Below are positions 43,367-52,375 of a DNA stretch of 64,000 nucleotides, piece by piece (the stretch's first letter is position 1; each line of letters begins with the position of its first letter). The notes beneath the pieces were generated by a model that did not search any database, was not told the origin of the DNA, and was given only the letters and a program-made list of their open reading frames with translations. This DNA is from Bilifractor porci (GTDB lineage Bacteria > Bacillota > Clostridia > Lachnospirales > Lachnospiraceae), in contig NZ_VUMV01000001.1 in assembly GCF_009696005.1 (NCBI RefSeq), positions 124,001-188,000 on the forward strand, given 5' to 3'. Made by a program: the position numbers and the translations under genes.

Positions 43367-44236
43367 TTACAAATAAAGCACCATACAGATGATTCCTATG
43401 GCAATACAATATCCCGCGAAGCGCCGGCTGTCCCTTGTGGCAACAAGGCCTTCAGCTCTTCGCAGAAACAGGACTCCTGTCAGCGCCGCCGCGGCGATGC
43501 CGATCAGGCAGGGAACCGTTCCCACGTCCCCCCGCAGAGACACCCCGGAGCCGGCCTGCTCCAGAATCATACCCCCGACTATCTCCGGAACGCAGAGAAG
43601 ATACGCGTACCGGACGGAAAATTTTTTTGAGCATCCGCTTAAAGACGCTCCCGCAAAAGCCATGCCCATCCGGGAGACCCCAGGTATCACAGAGAGCCCC
43701 TGAAGGACACCTGTCAAAAGAGCCCCTCGCATCTGGATTCCCTTTCTGCTCTTCCCGGATGCTGTCATGAAGGAGGAGACCAGAAGCAGCAGTGCCGTCA
43801 GAAAAAAGCCTGTTCCGGTGACAAGCAGGTTCCCCGCGGCCTTTTCCGCCGGTTTTCTGAGCAAGAGACTCAGAAAGGCTGTCGGAATCGTAGAAACCAG
43901 CAGCCAGACAAATAGTTTTCTGTAATTCGTTGTCAGGATGCTCCGGTAACGGATCCGGTCCGGGTGACGGGCAAGTCTGACCGCCTGTCCCAGATTATAA
44001 AAAGCATCCCGCAGAATATCCACCCCCGCCCGGCAGAGCCGGAGCAGGTCACGGTAGAACACAAAAACAACCGCAATCAGAGTCCCCAGATGCATCGCGG
44101 AAAGATATTTCAGCGATACGGAAGAACCGGTTCCAAACAGATGTCCGAGCAAAACCAGGTGTCCCGAACTGCTGACCGGAAGAAAAGAGGTGATACCCTG
44201 CAGCACCCCGGATAATAAAGCCTGTATCACAGACAT
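43367..44236 (-). CDS. uppP: UppP (BacA)-family protein with altered active-site motif
   Basis: The 289-residue protein has about eight membrane segments and the family's two motifs, both altered. The first reads LQGITSFLPVSSSGHL. Relative to the usual EGxTEFLPVSSTGH, Gln13 matches a permitted variant, but the conserved glutamate after Thr is serine (Ser17); His26 is kept. The second reads PGVSRMGMAFAG instead of PGxSRSGxT; the arginine is kept. The family dephosphorylates undecaprenyl pyrophosphate, and the missing glutamate belongs to the E/QxxxE site. It could be inactive, changed in substrate, or compensated by another phosphatase such as the PAP2 protein at 21.8-22.4 kb. Confidence 0.85.
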   Translation of the reverse strand: MSVIQALLSGVLQGITSFLPVSSSGHLVLLGHLFGTGSSVSLKYLSAMHLGTLIAVVFVFYRDLLRLCRAGVDILRDAFYNLGQAVRLARHPDRIRYRSILTTNYRKLFVWLLVSTIPTAFLSLLLRKPAEKAAGNLLVTGTGFFLTALLLLVSSFMTASGKSRKGIQMRGALLTGVLQGLSVIPGVSRMGMAFAGASLSGCSKKFSVRYAYLLCVPEIVGGMILEQAGSGVSLRGDVGTVPCLIGIAAAALTGVLFLRRAEGLVATRDSRRFAGYCIAIGIICMVLYL

Positions 44237-44272
44237 GTTCGTTCCCCTTCCGTGAAGGACAAGGGCAGACCG

Positions 44273-45028
44273 TTAATCCTCATCCAAATCCCCGTCCAGA
44301 TTGGTGTAAACGTTCTGCACATCGTCGCTCTCATCCAGAAGATCCAGAATCCTTCTGAGATTTCCTCTTGCCGTCTCGTCCGTAAGCGCTGTTTTGGTAA
44401 CCGGAAGCATGACCACATCCGCCTGGGCCATAGGAATCCCTTCTTTTTCCAGTGCCTCGCGGACAGCGGAAAAATCATCCGGAGAGGTGATGATCTCGTA
44501 GCAGTCATCCTCATCATGGAAATCATCCGCGCCGGCGTCCAGGGCAAGCATCATCAGGTCATCCGCCTCCATGGGCTTCTCGTCGTCCAGTTCCTCTTTA
44601 TCGACAAGGATCTGGCCTTTTTCCTCGAACATGAAGGACACACAGCCCGGAGTTCCTACATTTCCCTGTCCTTTTGTAAAGGCGCTGCGCACATCCGCCG
44701 CCGTCCTGTTCTTGTTGTCCGTAAGCGTCTGCACAATAATAGCGACACCGCCGGGGCCATAGCCCTCGTAGGTGATGTGTTCGTAATTGTCGGCATTCTG
44801 ATCGCCGGCCGCCTTCTTGATACCCCTGTCGATCGTATCATTCGGCATATTGGCGGCCTTTGCCTTGGCGATTACGTCCCGGAGTTTGCTGTTATTGTCC
44901 GGGTCCGGTCCGCCTTCCTTTACCGCTATCACAATCTCTCTTCCGATAATCGTGAAGATTTTTCCTTTTTTCGCGTCGTTTCTTTCTTTTTTATGTTTGA
45001 TGTTTGCAAATTTAGAATGTCCTGACAT
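44273..45028 (-). CDS. yebC: YebC/PmpR-family protein
   Basis: The 251-residue protein starts [26 protein letters not shown] and has [35 protein letters not shown] and [23 protein letters not shown], all diagnostic of the TACO1/YebC family. Members act as transcriptional regulators (PmpR) or as translation factors at proline-rich stretches. Length and blocks are standard. The C-terminus is acidic (DLDED). A clear promoter at 45077-45105 overlaps the end of the upstream gene. Confidence 0.95.
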   Translation of the reverse strand: MSGHSKFANIKHKKERNDAKKGKIFTIIGREIVIAVKEGGPDPDNNSKLRDVIAKAKAANMPNDTIDRGIKKAAGDQNADNYEHITYEGYGPGGVAIIVQTLTDNKNRTAADVRSAFTKGQGNVGTPGCVSFMFEEKGQILVDKEELDDEKPMEADDLMMLALDAGADDFHDEDDCYEIITSPDDFSAVREALEKEGIPMAQADVVMLPVTKTALTDETARGNLRRILDLLDESDDVQNVYTNLDGDLDED

Positions 45029-45076
45029 CTTTTCGCTACCTTCCTGTCCTGCTTAATTTCCTGCGCATATTGTATA

Positions 45077-45105
45077 ACTATAACATTCCTGAAAATAAGC
45101 GTCAA
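45077..45105 (-). promoter_or_regulatory. Sigma-A type promoter of yebC
   Basis: Minus strand TTGACG (45105-45100), 17 bases, TATAGT (45082-45077). The TGA stop of the upstream NAD(P)HX repair gene lies inside the -35. Confidence 0.75.
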
Positions 45106-46601
45106 GAAAACCGCTGAATATAATCCAGAAGATCCGCCGCATTGACGGAAGCCTCCGACCGATCCTCTGCCGCAAGAGTCCCGCACCTGCCGTGAATGAA
45201 CGCCGACAGAGCCGCGGCCGCCAGCGGATGTTCCGGTACGCGGGCAAGAAGTCCCGCCGTAATTCCCGCCAGGACATCCCCGCTCCCCGCAGTCGCAAGC
45301 GCGCTGTTTCCGGATGTCGTAAGATAGACTCTTCCGTTAGGCTCTGCCACCACACTTCTGGCATCTTTTGCCAGGAACACAACCCCGCTTTCATCCGCGG
45401 ACCGGGAGACAATGCTGATAAGGTTTTCCTTCAGATCCTGCACAGACACTTCCAGAAGTCTGCTGAGTTCCCCGATATGAGGAGTAATAATGCAGGGGAA
45501 ATCCGGCTGCCGCATCAGCTCTCTGTGTTCCGCCAGAAGATTCAGAGCATCCGCGTCCATAACCGCCGGCTTGTGATTATGATCCAGGAAAGTCTTCAGG
45601 ATTTTCAGCGCTGTTTTTCCTGTCCCCAGCCCGCAGCCGACCAGGATAATATCCGCCCAGTCCATATCGCGCAACAGCTGGTCTTCTTCCCACTGTTTTT
45701 CACTGTACACAGATAGCAGCGCCTCCGGAACCAATGTGTTAAGCGGTATCCTGTTATTCTCCGAGGTGTAGATTTTCACCATGCCCACCCCGGTCCGGAG
45801 GGCGGCCTTCGCGGACAGGAAGGCGGCGCCGCAGATGTCCGGAGATCCGGTGATACAGAGTACCTTGCGGAAGGTTCCCTTGTTTCCGGATTCGTCCCGT
45901 TCCGGCAGGACGCACAGATCCGACTCTTCTACATTATATAGCTTTCTTCTTCTGTCCAGATTTTCCGGAATCCGTATGCCGATCTCGCGGATCACCACCT
46001 CTCCCGCGTAAACGGTTCCCGGAAACAGAAAAAGCCCCGGCTTTCCGCAGGTAAACGTTACGGTCAGGCTGGCTTTTATGGCCGCGCCGCAGACAACGCC
46101 CGTATCGGTGTTGACGCCGGAGGGAATATCCACCGCAATGACCGGACAGTCCAGATGGTTGACATAGCGTACCGCTTCCGCAAAAAGGCCTGTCAGATCC
46201 CGGTGCAGGCCGATTCCGAACAGGGCGTCAATCAGGACCGTCGCAGAATCACAGGCTTTCAGATCCTCCTCTTTGCTGCAGCGGATCACTTCTGCCGGGC
46301 AGGAGGAAAGAATGTGCAGCTGCAGCTTCATCTGGTCGCTGTATTTTTCCGGATCCCCGAACAGCAGCACTCTGGGGCGATACCCCATCTCGCTTAAAAT
46401 TCTGGCTGCCGCGGCCCCGTCTCCTCCGTTGTTCCCTGTCCCGCAGAGAACAACCGGGCAGGAAAGGTCAAACTCTCTCTTCCGGATCTCCTCCACAACA
46501 GAGTAGGCCGCCCTCTCCATCAGGACCGGGGAGGGGATTCCCCTCTGCATAGCCTCTTCGTCCGCCTGTTTGCAGGCGGCAGCATCTAAAAACACTCTCA
46601 T
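45102..46601 (-). CDS. nnrDE: Bifunctional NAD(P)H-hydrate epimerase / ADP-dependent NAD(P)H-hydrate dehydratase
   Basis: The 499-residue fusion has an N-terminal YjeF_N epimerase domain (VVLCGTGNNGGDGAAAARIL, VIAVDIPSGVNTDTG) and a C-terminal ribokinase-like dehydratase domain (VGCGLGTGKTALKIL, AVMDADALNLLAEH, ITPHIGELSRLL, TSGNSALATAGSGDVLAGITAG). It repairs hydrated NADH and NADPH. Its start overlaps the rex stop as ATGA, so the redox sensor and the cofactor-repair enzyme are translationally coupled. The two-domain arrangement is common in Clostridia. Confidence 0.95.
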   Translation of the reverse strand: MRVFLDAAACKQADEEAMQRGIPSPVLMERAAYSVVEEIRKREFDLSCPVVLCGTGNNGGDGAAAARILSEMGYRPRVLLFGDPEKYSDQMKLQLHILSSCPAEVIRCSKEEDLKACDSATVLIDALFGIGLHRDLTGLFAEAVRYVNHLDCPVIAVDIPSGVNTDTGVVCGAAIKASLTVTFTCGKPGLFLFPGTVYAGEVVIREIGIRIPENLDRRRKLYNVEESDLCVLPERDESGNKGTFRKVLCITGSPDICGAAFLSAKAALRTGVGMVKIYTSENNRIPLNTLVPEALLSVYSEKQWEEDQLLRDMDWADIILVGCGLGTGKTALKILKTFLDHNHKPAVMDADALNLLAEHRELMRQPDFPCIITPHIGELSRLLEVSVQDLKENLISIVSRSADESGVVFLAKDARSVVAEPNGRVYLTTSGNSALATAGSGDVLAGITAGLLARVPEHPLAAAALSAFIHGRCGTLAAEDRSEASVNAADLLDYIQRFS

Positions 46602-47245
46602 TCCTCTTCCCCCTGCTGTCTGCTTTTCAGCGTGTAGGAAAGACGCATCAGGCTCTCGGAAAGATGGACATTTTCCACCACCACATCTTTGGGCAGGATC
46701 AGGTTCAGATCCGTGTGCGCAAAATTCCAGATCGCCTTGATTCCGTTGTCGATCAGAAGCTGAGCGATATCTTTCGCCTTTGCCTTCGGAAGACAGAGCG
46801 TCGCGATATCCACCGGATTTTCCCGTAAAAATTCCGGCAGATCGTCAATACTGCGTATCGGAATGTCCCGCACCGTCCTGCCGATCAGATCCGGGTTGAT
46901 ATCGAACAGGCTGATGGTCTTAAAACCGTTCTTTTCAAAATTGTAATTTGCCAGCGCGGTACCCAGATGCCCGGCGCCGATGATAATCATATTATGTTCC
47001 GTATTCAGGCCGAGAATTTTCGCGATTTCCTCCCTGAGATAGCGGACATTGTATCCGTAGCCCTGCTGTCCGAAACCGCCGAAATTATTGAGATCCTGCC
47101 GGATCTGAGAAGCCGTCACACGCATCTGCTGGCTGAGTTCTCCGGAAGATATTCTCTCCACTCCCATATCCAGCAAGTCTCCCAGATACCGGTAATATCG
47201 CGGCAGACGTTTGATGACCGCCCTGGAAATTTTTCTCTGACTCAA
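46598..47245 (-). CDS. rex: Redox-sensing transcriptional repressor Rex
   Basis: The 215-residue protein has the Rex winged-helix start (ISRAVIKRLPRYYRYLGDL...SQIRQDLNNFGGFGQQGYGYNV) and an NAD-binding fold with IIIGAGHLGTALANY near residue 90 and LFDINPDLIG. Rex represses fermentative and redox genes when NAD+ is high and leaves DNA when NADH binds. The start is TTG 47245 with AGGAGG nine bases upstream. A very strong promoter lies at 47312-47340. I see no TTGTTAA-N4-TTAACAA operator in the 216-bp region between rex and the ABC-F gene. Confidence 0.95.
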   Translation of the reverse strand: MSQRKISRAVIKRLPRYYRYLGDLLDMGVERISSGELSQQMRVTASQIRQDLNNFGGFGQQGYGYNVRYLREEIAKILGLNTEHNMIIIGAGHLGTALANYNFEKNGFKTISLFDINPDLIGRTVRDIPIRSIDDLPEFLRENPVDIATLCLPKAKAKDIAQLLIDNGIKAIWNFAHTDLNLILPKDVVVENVHLSESLMRLSYTLKSRQQGEEE

Positions 47246-47311
47246 GGTAACAGGCCTCCTTTATATAATGCCCTCCGCCCGGAAAGCTGATAATCAGACA
47301 AATCTGGTTTT

Positions 47312-47340
47312 ATTATAAAAAATTGTCAAGAAATTGTCAA
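47312..47340 (-). promoter_or_regulatory. Consensus sigma-A promoter of rex
   Basis: Minus strand TTGACA (47340-47335), 17 bases, TATAAT (47317-47312), both perfect consensus. A second TTGACAATTT lies within the spacer, making a direct repeat. Confidence 0.85.
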
Positions 47341-47375
47341 AATAAATTCAGCCAAATACTTATCTTCCGCCGCCC

Positions 47376-47404
47376 TTGCAGTTTTCTCCCAGATTCGTTA
47401 AACT
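47376..47404 (+). promoter_or_regulatory. Probable promoter of the ABC-F gene
   Basis: TTGCAG (47376-47381), 17 bases, TAAACT (47399-47404), divergent from the rex promoter and 58 bp upstream of the ABC-F start. Confidence 0.5.
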
Positions 47405-47461
47405 GAAGCATGCGCGTCCGAGGGACGGCGTATTTCAGCGAACAGAAAGAAGGAATCCCGA

Positions 47462-49462
47462 ATGATTTTATCCTGCAGCAATATATCCCTCTCGTTTCCC
47501 TCCGTGACCCTGTTTCAAGATCTCTCTTTTCATCTGGAGAGCCGTGACAAGGCCGCGCTGATCGGCGTAAACGGAGCGGGAAAATCCACGCTGCTGAAAA
47601 TTATTACCGGAGAAATTGCTCCGGACGGCGGCACCGTTACCATCGGACACGATGTCTCCGTCGGCTACCTGGCACAGTACCAGGACGCGGAAGGAGACGA
47701 GACCATTTACGAGGCCGTCCGCAAGGCAAAGCAGCCGGTTTTTGACATGGAAGCCCGGCTGCGGCAGCTGGAATACGAAATGAAAAATACCTCCGGCGAA
47801 GAACAGGCTGAAAAAATGAACGAATACACCACGCTGACGCATACCTTTGAGCTGAACAACGGCTATGCCTGCGAGAGCGAGATCCACGGTGTCCTGAACG
47901 GCCTGGGGTTTCATGAGGAGGATTACGACAGAAAGCTGAGTTCTCTCTCCGGCGGACAAAAAACCCGCATTGTCCTCGGCCGTCTTCTGCTTACCCGCCC
48001 GGACCTTCTGATTCTGGACGAGCCGACCAACCATCTGGATATGGACTCCGTATCCTGGCTGGAAACCTTCCTGACCAATTACAGCGGTGCGGTGCTGGTC
48101 GTCTCCCACGACCGCTATTTTCTGAACCGTTTTGTCACCAGGGTGATGGAGATTGAAAACGGAAAGCTGCTGGATTATCCGGGAAATTATGTGGAGTTCA
48201 GCCGGAAAAAGGCAGAGCTCCGGCGCGCCATGTACCATGCCTGGGAAAAACAGCAGGCGGAAATCCGTCACCAGGAGGATGTGATTGCGCGGCTGAAGCA
48301 GTTTAACAGGGAAAAATCGATCCGCCGGGCAGAAAGCCGGGAAAAGGCGCTGGAAAAAACCGTGCGGCTGGAGAAACCCAGAGAACTGAATAACGACATG
48401 CATCTCCGGTTTACCCCTCAGACAGAGAGCGGAAAGGATGTGCTGACGATCCGGAATCTTTCCAAGGCCTTTCCGGGACAGCCGCTGTTTACCGGTCAGG
48501 ATATTGAGATTAAGCGCGGAGAGCGGGTCGCCGTCATCGGGAAAAACGGAACGGGCAAAACAACCCTGCTCAAAATCATCAACCATCTGATTCCGGCAGA
48601 CCAGGGAACCGTTACGCTGGGCGCAAAAGTAAAAATCGGATATTACGATCAGGAACAGCAGCTTCTGAATGATGAAAACACGGTATTTGGTGAAATTTCC
48701 GATGCCCGGCCGAAAATGACCAATACTGAGATCCGCAGTCTTCTGGCAGCCTTCCTTTTTACCGGTGACGATGTCTTTAAGAAAATCGGTGACTTAAGCG
48801 GTGGCGAAAGAGGCAGAGTTTCCCTCGCAAAGCTTATGCTATCTAACGCTAACTTTCTGATTCTGGACGAGCCGACCAACCATCTGGATATAGATTCCAG
48901 AGAGATCCTGGAGGATGCCCTTGTCAACTATACAGGGACGGTTCTGTTTGTCAGCCATGACCGCTACTTTATCAACCAGACGGCTACACGGATTCTGGAA
49001 CTGACCGGGCAGCACTTTGTCAATTATATCGGCAACTATGATTATTATCTGGAGAAAAAAGAAGAACAGAGCCTGTCTGCGTCTGACACAGGAGCAGCAG
49101 CTTTCTCAGGACGCAGAACCGCATTCGGGGGAAGCAGTCATGCCGCGGCCGGCTCTTCTGCTGAACCGACTTCGGGAAAAAGTGATAGTTCCCCTGCACC
49201 GACCGGGGGAAGCGCCGGCTGGCAGGCGCAGAAAGAAGAAGCGGCCCGGAAAAGGAAACTGGAAAACAGCCTGAAAAAGACAGAGCAGAAAATCGCGGAG
49301 CTGGAGAACAGAAATAAAGAGATTGATGAAGAATTCCTGAAGCCGGAAACCGGCACGGATGTGGCGAAATGCAGCGCTCTGTCCAAAGAGCAGACAGAAA
49401 ACAAAGAACGGCTGGAGCAGTTGTATGAGGAGTGGGAGACGCTGTCGGAACAGGTTGAATGA
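47462..49462 (+). CDS. ABC-F ATPase (ribosome-associated)
   Basis: The 666-residue protein has two ATPase domains in tandem and no membrane segments. Domain 1 has GVNGAGKSTLLK, LSGGQKTR and LLILDEPTNHLDMDS. An acidic-basic linker follows (about 235-300; AEIRHQEDVIARLKQFNREKSIRRAES). Domain 2 has GKNGTGKTTLLK, LSGGERGR and FLILDEPTNHLDIDS. A Ser/Gly-rich stretch and a C-terminal coiled coil (about 590-660) end it. This is the YdiF/Uup-like translation-factor class; ABC-F proteins resolve stalled ribosomes or protect them from antibiotics. The linker is not of a kind I can tie to a known resistance subtype. ATG 47462 has AAGGAAT upstream. Confidence 0.93.
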   Translation: MILSCSNISLSFPSVTLFQDLSFHLESRDKAALIGVNGAGKSTLLKIITGEIAPDGGTVTIGHDVSVGYLAQYQDAEGDETIYEAVRKAKQPVFDMEARLRQLEYEMKNTSGEEQAEKMNEYTTLTHTFELNNGYACESEIHGVLNGLGFHEEDYDRKLSSLSGGQKTRIVLGRLLLTRPDLLILDEPTNHLDMDSVSWLETFLTNYSGAVLVVSHDRYFLNRFVTRVMEIENGKLLDYPGNYVEFSRKKAELRRAMYHAWEKQQAEIRHQEDVIARLKQFNREKSIRRAESREKALEKTVRLEKPRELNNDMHLRFTPQTESGKDVLTIRNLSKAFPGQPLFTGQDIEIKRGERVAVIGKNGTGKTTLLKIINHLIPADQGTVTLGAKVKIGYYDQEQQLLNDENTVFGEISDARPKMTNTEIRSLLAAFLFTGDDVFKKIGDLSGGERGRVSLAKLMLSNANFLILDEPTNHLDIDSREILEDALVNYTGTVLFVSHDRYFINQTATRILELTGQHFVNYIGNYDYYLEKKEEQSLSASDTGAAAFSGRRTAFGGSSHAAAGSSAEPTSGKSDSSPAPTGGSAGWQAQKEEAARKRKLENSLKKTEQKIAELENRNKEIDEEFLKPETGTDVAKCSALSKEQTENKERLEQLYEEWETLSEQVE

Positions 49463-49466
49463 AGAA

Positions 49467-49597
49467 AGAAGTGAATATTCTTCCGGAAAACGCTTGCGCT
49501 CTGTCCTCGCGCAGCGGTACTAATCTCCCTGCGGCGCTTAAGCTTGCAGGGAGACAGGACCGGCGCTGCGGATGTTTCCTTCAGAATATTCACTTCT
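49467..49597. repeat. Palindromic intergenic repeat, full copy (copy C)
   Basis: A 131-bp imperfect palindrome bounded by a perfect 15-bp inverted repeat, AGAAGTGAATATTCT (49467-49481) and AGAATATTCACTTCT (49583-49597). The core 49506-49568 (CTCGCGCAGCGG to CCGGCGCTG) is a close, inverted match to copy B and identical to copy D. The central stem is CTCCCTGC/GCAGGGAG. It starts five bases after the ABC-F stop. Confidence 0.88.
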
Positions 49598-49600
49598 TTT

Positions 49601-49697
49601 CCGTACTTCTTCCGTAAACCGCCTGCGTTCTGTTCTCGCGCAGCGGTACTAATCTCCCTGCGGCGCTTAAGCTTGCAGGGAGACAGGACCGGCGCTG
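49601..49697. repeat. Palindromic intergenic repeat, partial copy (copy D)
   Basis: A tandem partial copy. Positions 49635-49697 repeat 49506-49568 without a mismatch over 63 bp; the preceding TTCCGTAAACCGCCTGCGTTCTG is a diverged left arm. The right palindrome arm is missing and the unit ends four bases before the icd stop, which comes from the other strand. Confidence 0.85.
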
Positions 49698-49700
49698 AAT

Positions 49701-50912
49701 TTATAAGCTCTTCTCCAGCGTGCTGCGGATGGCCTTGATGAAGTCCTCGCTGTTCAGGGTGACCGGGTTCGGGAGGGTTGTGATTCTGGCAAGATCTCCT
49801 GTCATTTTTCCGGATTCTATCGTATCAATGGTGGCCTTTTCCAGCTTGTCCGCGAATTCGGAAAGCTCCGGAATCTGGTCCAGCTCTCCTCTCTTCCGGA
49901 GTGCCCCTGTCCAGGCAAAGATGGTCGCAACGGAATTGGTGGAGGTTTCTTCTCCCTTCAGGTATTTGTAGTAATGTCTCTGTACGGTTCCGTGTGCGGC
50001 TTCATACTCGTAATAGCCGTGGGGTGATACCAGAACGGATGTCATCATGGCCAGGGAGCCGAAGGCGGAGGAGATCATGTCGGACATTACGTCTCCGTCG
50101 TAGTTCTTGCAGGCCCAGATGAAGCCGCCCTCGGATTTCATGATGCGGGCAACCGCGTCATCGATAAGCGTGTAGAAATAAGTGATCCCGGCTTTCTCAA
50201 ATTTTTCCTTATACTCTGTGTCGTACATTTCCTGGAAAATATCTTTGAACCTGTGATCATAGATTTTGGAAATGGTGTCTTTTGTGGAGAACCACAAATC
50301 CTTTTTCTCGGAGAGGGCGTATTCAAAACAGCTGCGCGCGTAGCTTGTGATGGAATCGTCCAGATTGTGCTGTCCCTGTACAACGCCGGGGCCGTTGAAG
50401 GTGTGTACCAGGACGGATTTTACGGCGCTTCCGTCTGCGGCGGTGTAGGTCATCTTTACCGTTCCTGCAGCCGGAATCCGCATCTCCACATTTTTGTAAA
50501 GATCCCCGTAGGCATGACGGGCAATGGTGATCGGTTTCTTCCAGTTCTTCACGCAGGGTTCTATCCCTTTTACCACGATTGGAGTGCGGAACACAGTGCC
50601 GTCCAGCATGGCGCGGATGGTTCCGTTCGGGCTTTTCCACATTTCTTTCAGGCCGTACTCCTCTACTCTGGCCGCATTCGGCGTGATGGTCGCGCATTTG
50701 ACGGCGACCCCGTATTTTTTGGTCGCTTCGGCGGAGTCTCTGGTCACCTGGTCGTCAGTCTCATCGCGGTGCTTCAGCCCCAGGTCATAATACTCTGTCT
50801 TCAGGTCAATGAACGGGGTCAGAAGCTCCTTTTTGATAATCTCCCAGAGAATCCGGGTCATCTCATCTCCATCCATCTCTACCAGAGGCGTTTTCATCTG
50901 AATTTTAGTCAT
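49701..50912 (-). CDS. icd: NADP-dependent isocitrate dehydrogenase, eukaryote-like type
   Basis: The 403-residue protein begins [21 protein letters not shown] and has [52 protein letters not shown] and [14 protein letters not shown]. This is the homodimeric, eukaryote-like NADP isocitrate dehydrogenase rather than the E. coli form. It makes 2-oxoglutarate and NADPH. ATG 50912 is preceded by AAGGAGAG. It follows gatB after 20 bp and may be co-transcribed with gatCAB. No other TCA-cycle gene is adjacent. Confidence 0.95.
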   Translation of the reverse strand: MTKIQMKTPLVEMDGDEMTRILWEIIKKELLTPFIDLKTEYYDLGLKHRDETDDQVTRDSAEATKKYGVAVKCATITPNAARVEEYGLKEMWKSPNGTIRAMLDGTVFRTPIVVKGIEPCVKNWKKPITIARHAYGDLYKNVEMRIPAAGTVKMTYTAADGSAVKSVLVHTFNGPGVVQGQHNLDDSITSYARSCFEYALSEKKDLWFSTKDTISKIYDHRFKDIFQEMYDTEYKEKFEKAGITYFYTLIDDAVARIMKSEGGFIWACKNYDGDVMSDMISSAFGSLAMMTSVLVSPHGYYEYEAAHGTVQRHYYKYLKGEETSTNSVATIFAWTGALRKRGELDQIPELSEFADKLEKATIDTIESGKMTGDLARITTLPNPVTLNSEDFIKAIRSTLEKSL

Positions 50913-50932
50913 TTTGCTCTCTCCTTCGTTGC

Positions 50933-52375
50933 TCAGTATTCCTGAATCAGCTTCCCGATCAGCTCGTTTACCTTTGCGGGGTTGGCCTTTCCCTTCATTT
51001 CCTTCATCACCTGTCCGACAAGGAAGCCGATGACCTTTGTCTTACCTTCCTTATACTGCTGTACGACGTTCGGGTTGTTCTGCAGGGCTTTCCGTACCGC
51101 TTCCTCCAGCGCTCCGGCGTCGTTTACACTGGCCAGGCCGTTCTCCTTCACGTACTGAACCGGATCGATATCGTCCGTAAAAATCTTTTCAAATACGTCC
51201 TTGGCCACCTGGTTATTCACAGTTCCGTCTTCCGCCATCTGTATCAGATCCGCCAGATGTTTTGCGGAGAAGCGGATATCCTGCGGATCCATGCTTTTCT
51301 CTTTCACCAGGCGCAGGGTTTCCACCATCAGCCAGTTGGATACCTTTTTCGGATTTGCCCCCAGCGCTACTGTTTCCTCAAACAGATCCGCCAGGCGCTT
51401 GGATCCGGTCAGGATAGAGGCGTCGTATGCCGGCAGCCCATACGCATCGATATAGCGCTGCCGCTTCTGCGGCTGAAGCTCCGGAAGGGAATCCTTCACG
51501 CGCTGCAGCCATTCGTCGCTGATATGGACGGGAGGAAGATCCGGATCCGGAAAATACCGGTAATCCTGGGCATTTTCCTTGGAACGCATGGCATAGGAGG
51601 TCTCCTTGTCCTCGTTCCAGTGACGTGTCTCCTGCACCACTGGCTGTCCGGATTCCAGAAGGTCAATCTGTCTTGCCCGTTCGCCGTCTATCATATGGGA
51701 GATAGCCCGGAAAGAGCTCAGATTTTTAGTCTCTGTCCTGGTGCCCAGGGATTCGGAACCCTTTTCCCTGACGGAAAGGTTGACATCCGCCCGCATGGAG
51801 CCTTCCTGCAGCTTGCAGTCCGAGGCGCCGATGTACTGCGCAATCATCCGGAGCTGTTCCAGATAGGCAATGACCTCGTCCGCGTCTCTCATGTCCGGTT
51901 CGGACACAATTTCGATCAGCGGGACACCGCTCCGGTTAAAATCCACATAGGAGGTATCGGACCACGTGTCGTGTACCAGTTTTCCGGCATCTTCTTCCAT
52001 ATGAATTTCGTGAATTCGGATTTTCTTTTTTTCCCCGTCTTTTTTCTCAATCTCAATCCAGCCGTTCCGGCAGATCGGCTCGTACAGCTGGCTGATCTGA
52101 TAATTCTGGGGATTGTCCGGGTAAAAATAATTTTTCCGGTCAAATTTACAGTTCCGGTTGATCTCGCAGTTCGCGGCGAGACCTACCGCCATGGCGTACT
52201 CTACCACCTGCTTGTTCAGCACGGGCAGGGAGCCGGGCATACCGGAGCATACCGGACAGGAATGGGTATTGGGCGCGCCCCCGAAAGCTGTGGAGCATCC
52301 GCAGAATATTTTTGTCTTTGTGGCAAGCTCCACATGGACCTCCAGTCCGATGACAGTTTCGTATTCCTTACTCAT
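50933..52375 (-). CDS. gatB: Asp-tRNA(Asn)/Glu-tRNA(Gln) amidotransferase subunit B
   Basis: The 480-residue protein begins [28 protein letters not shown] and has [59 protein letters not shown] and [10 protein letters not shown], all GatB blocks, followed by the helical tail domain. GatB activates the tRNA-bound Glu or Asp with ATP. ATG 52375 overlaps the gatA stop as ATGA and follows AAAGGAG; the longer frame to 52411 is not preferred. Confidence 0.96.
   Translation of the reverse strand: MSKEYETVIGLEVHVELATKTKIFCGCSTAFGGAPNTHSCPVCSGMPGSLPVLNKQVVEYAMAVGLAANCEINRNCKFDRKNYFYPDNPQNYQISQLYEPICRNGWIEIEKKDGEKKKIRIHEIHMEEDAGKLVHDTWSDTSYVDFNRSGVPLIEIVSEPDMRDADEVIAYLEQLRMIAQYIGASDCKLQEGSMRADVNLSVREKGSESLGTRTETKNLSSFRAISHMIDGERARQIDLLESGQPVVQETRHWNEDKETSYAMRSKENAQDYRYFPDPDLPPVHISDEWLQRVKDSLPELQPQKRQRYIDAYGLPAYDASILTGSKRLADLFEETVALGANPKKVSNWLMVETLRLVKEKSMDPQDIRFSAKHLADLIQMAEDGTVNNQVAKDVFEKIFTDDIDPVQYVKENGLASVNDAGALEEAVRKALQNNPNVVQQYKEGKTKVIGFLVGQVMKEMKGKANPAKVNELIGKLIQEY

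Noticed and set aside
47246-47461. A Rex operator in the rex/ABC-F divergent region
   Set aside because: The TTGACAATTT direct repeat is not the inverted TTGTTAA-N4-TTAACAA pattern and is better explained as promoter sequence.
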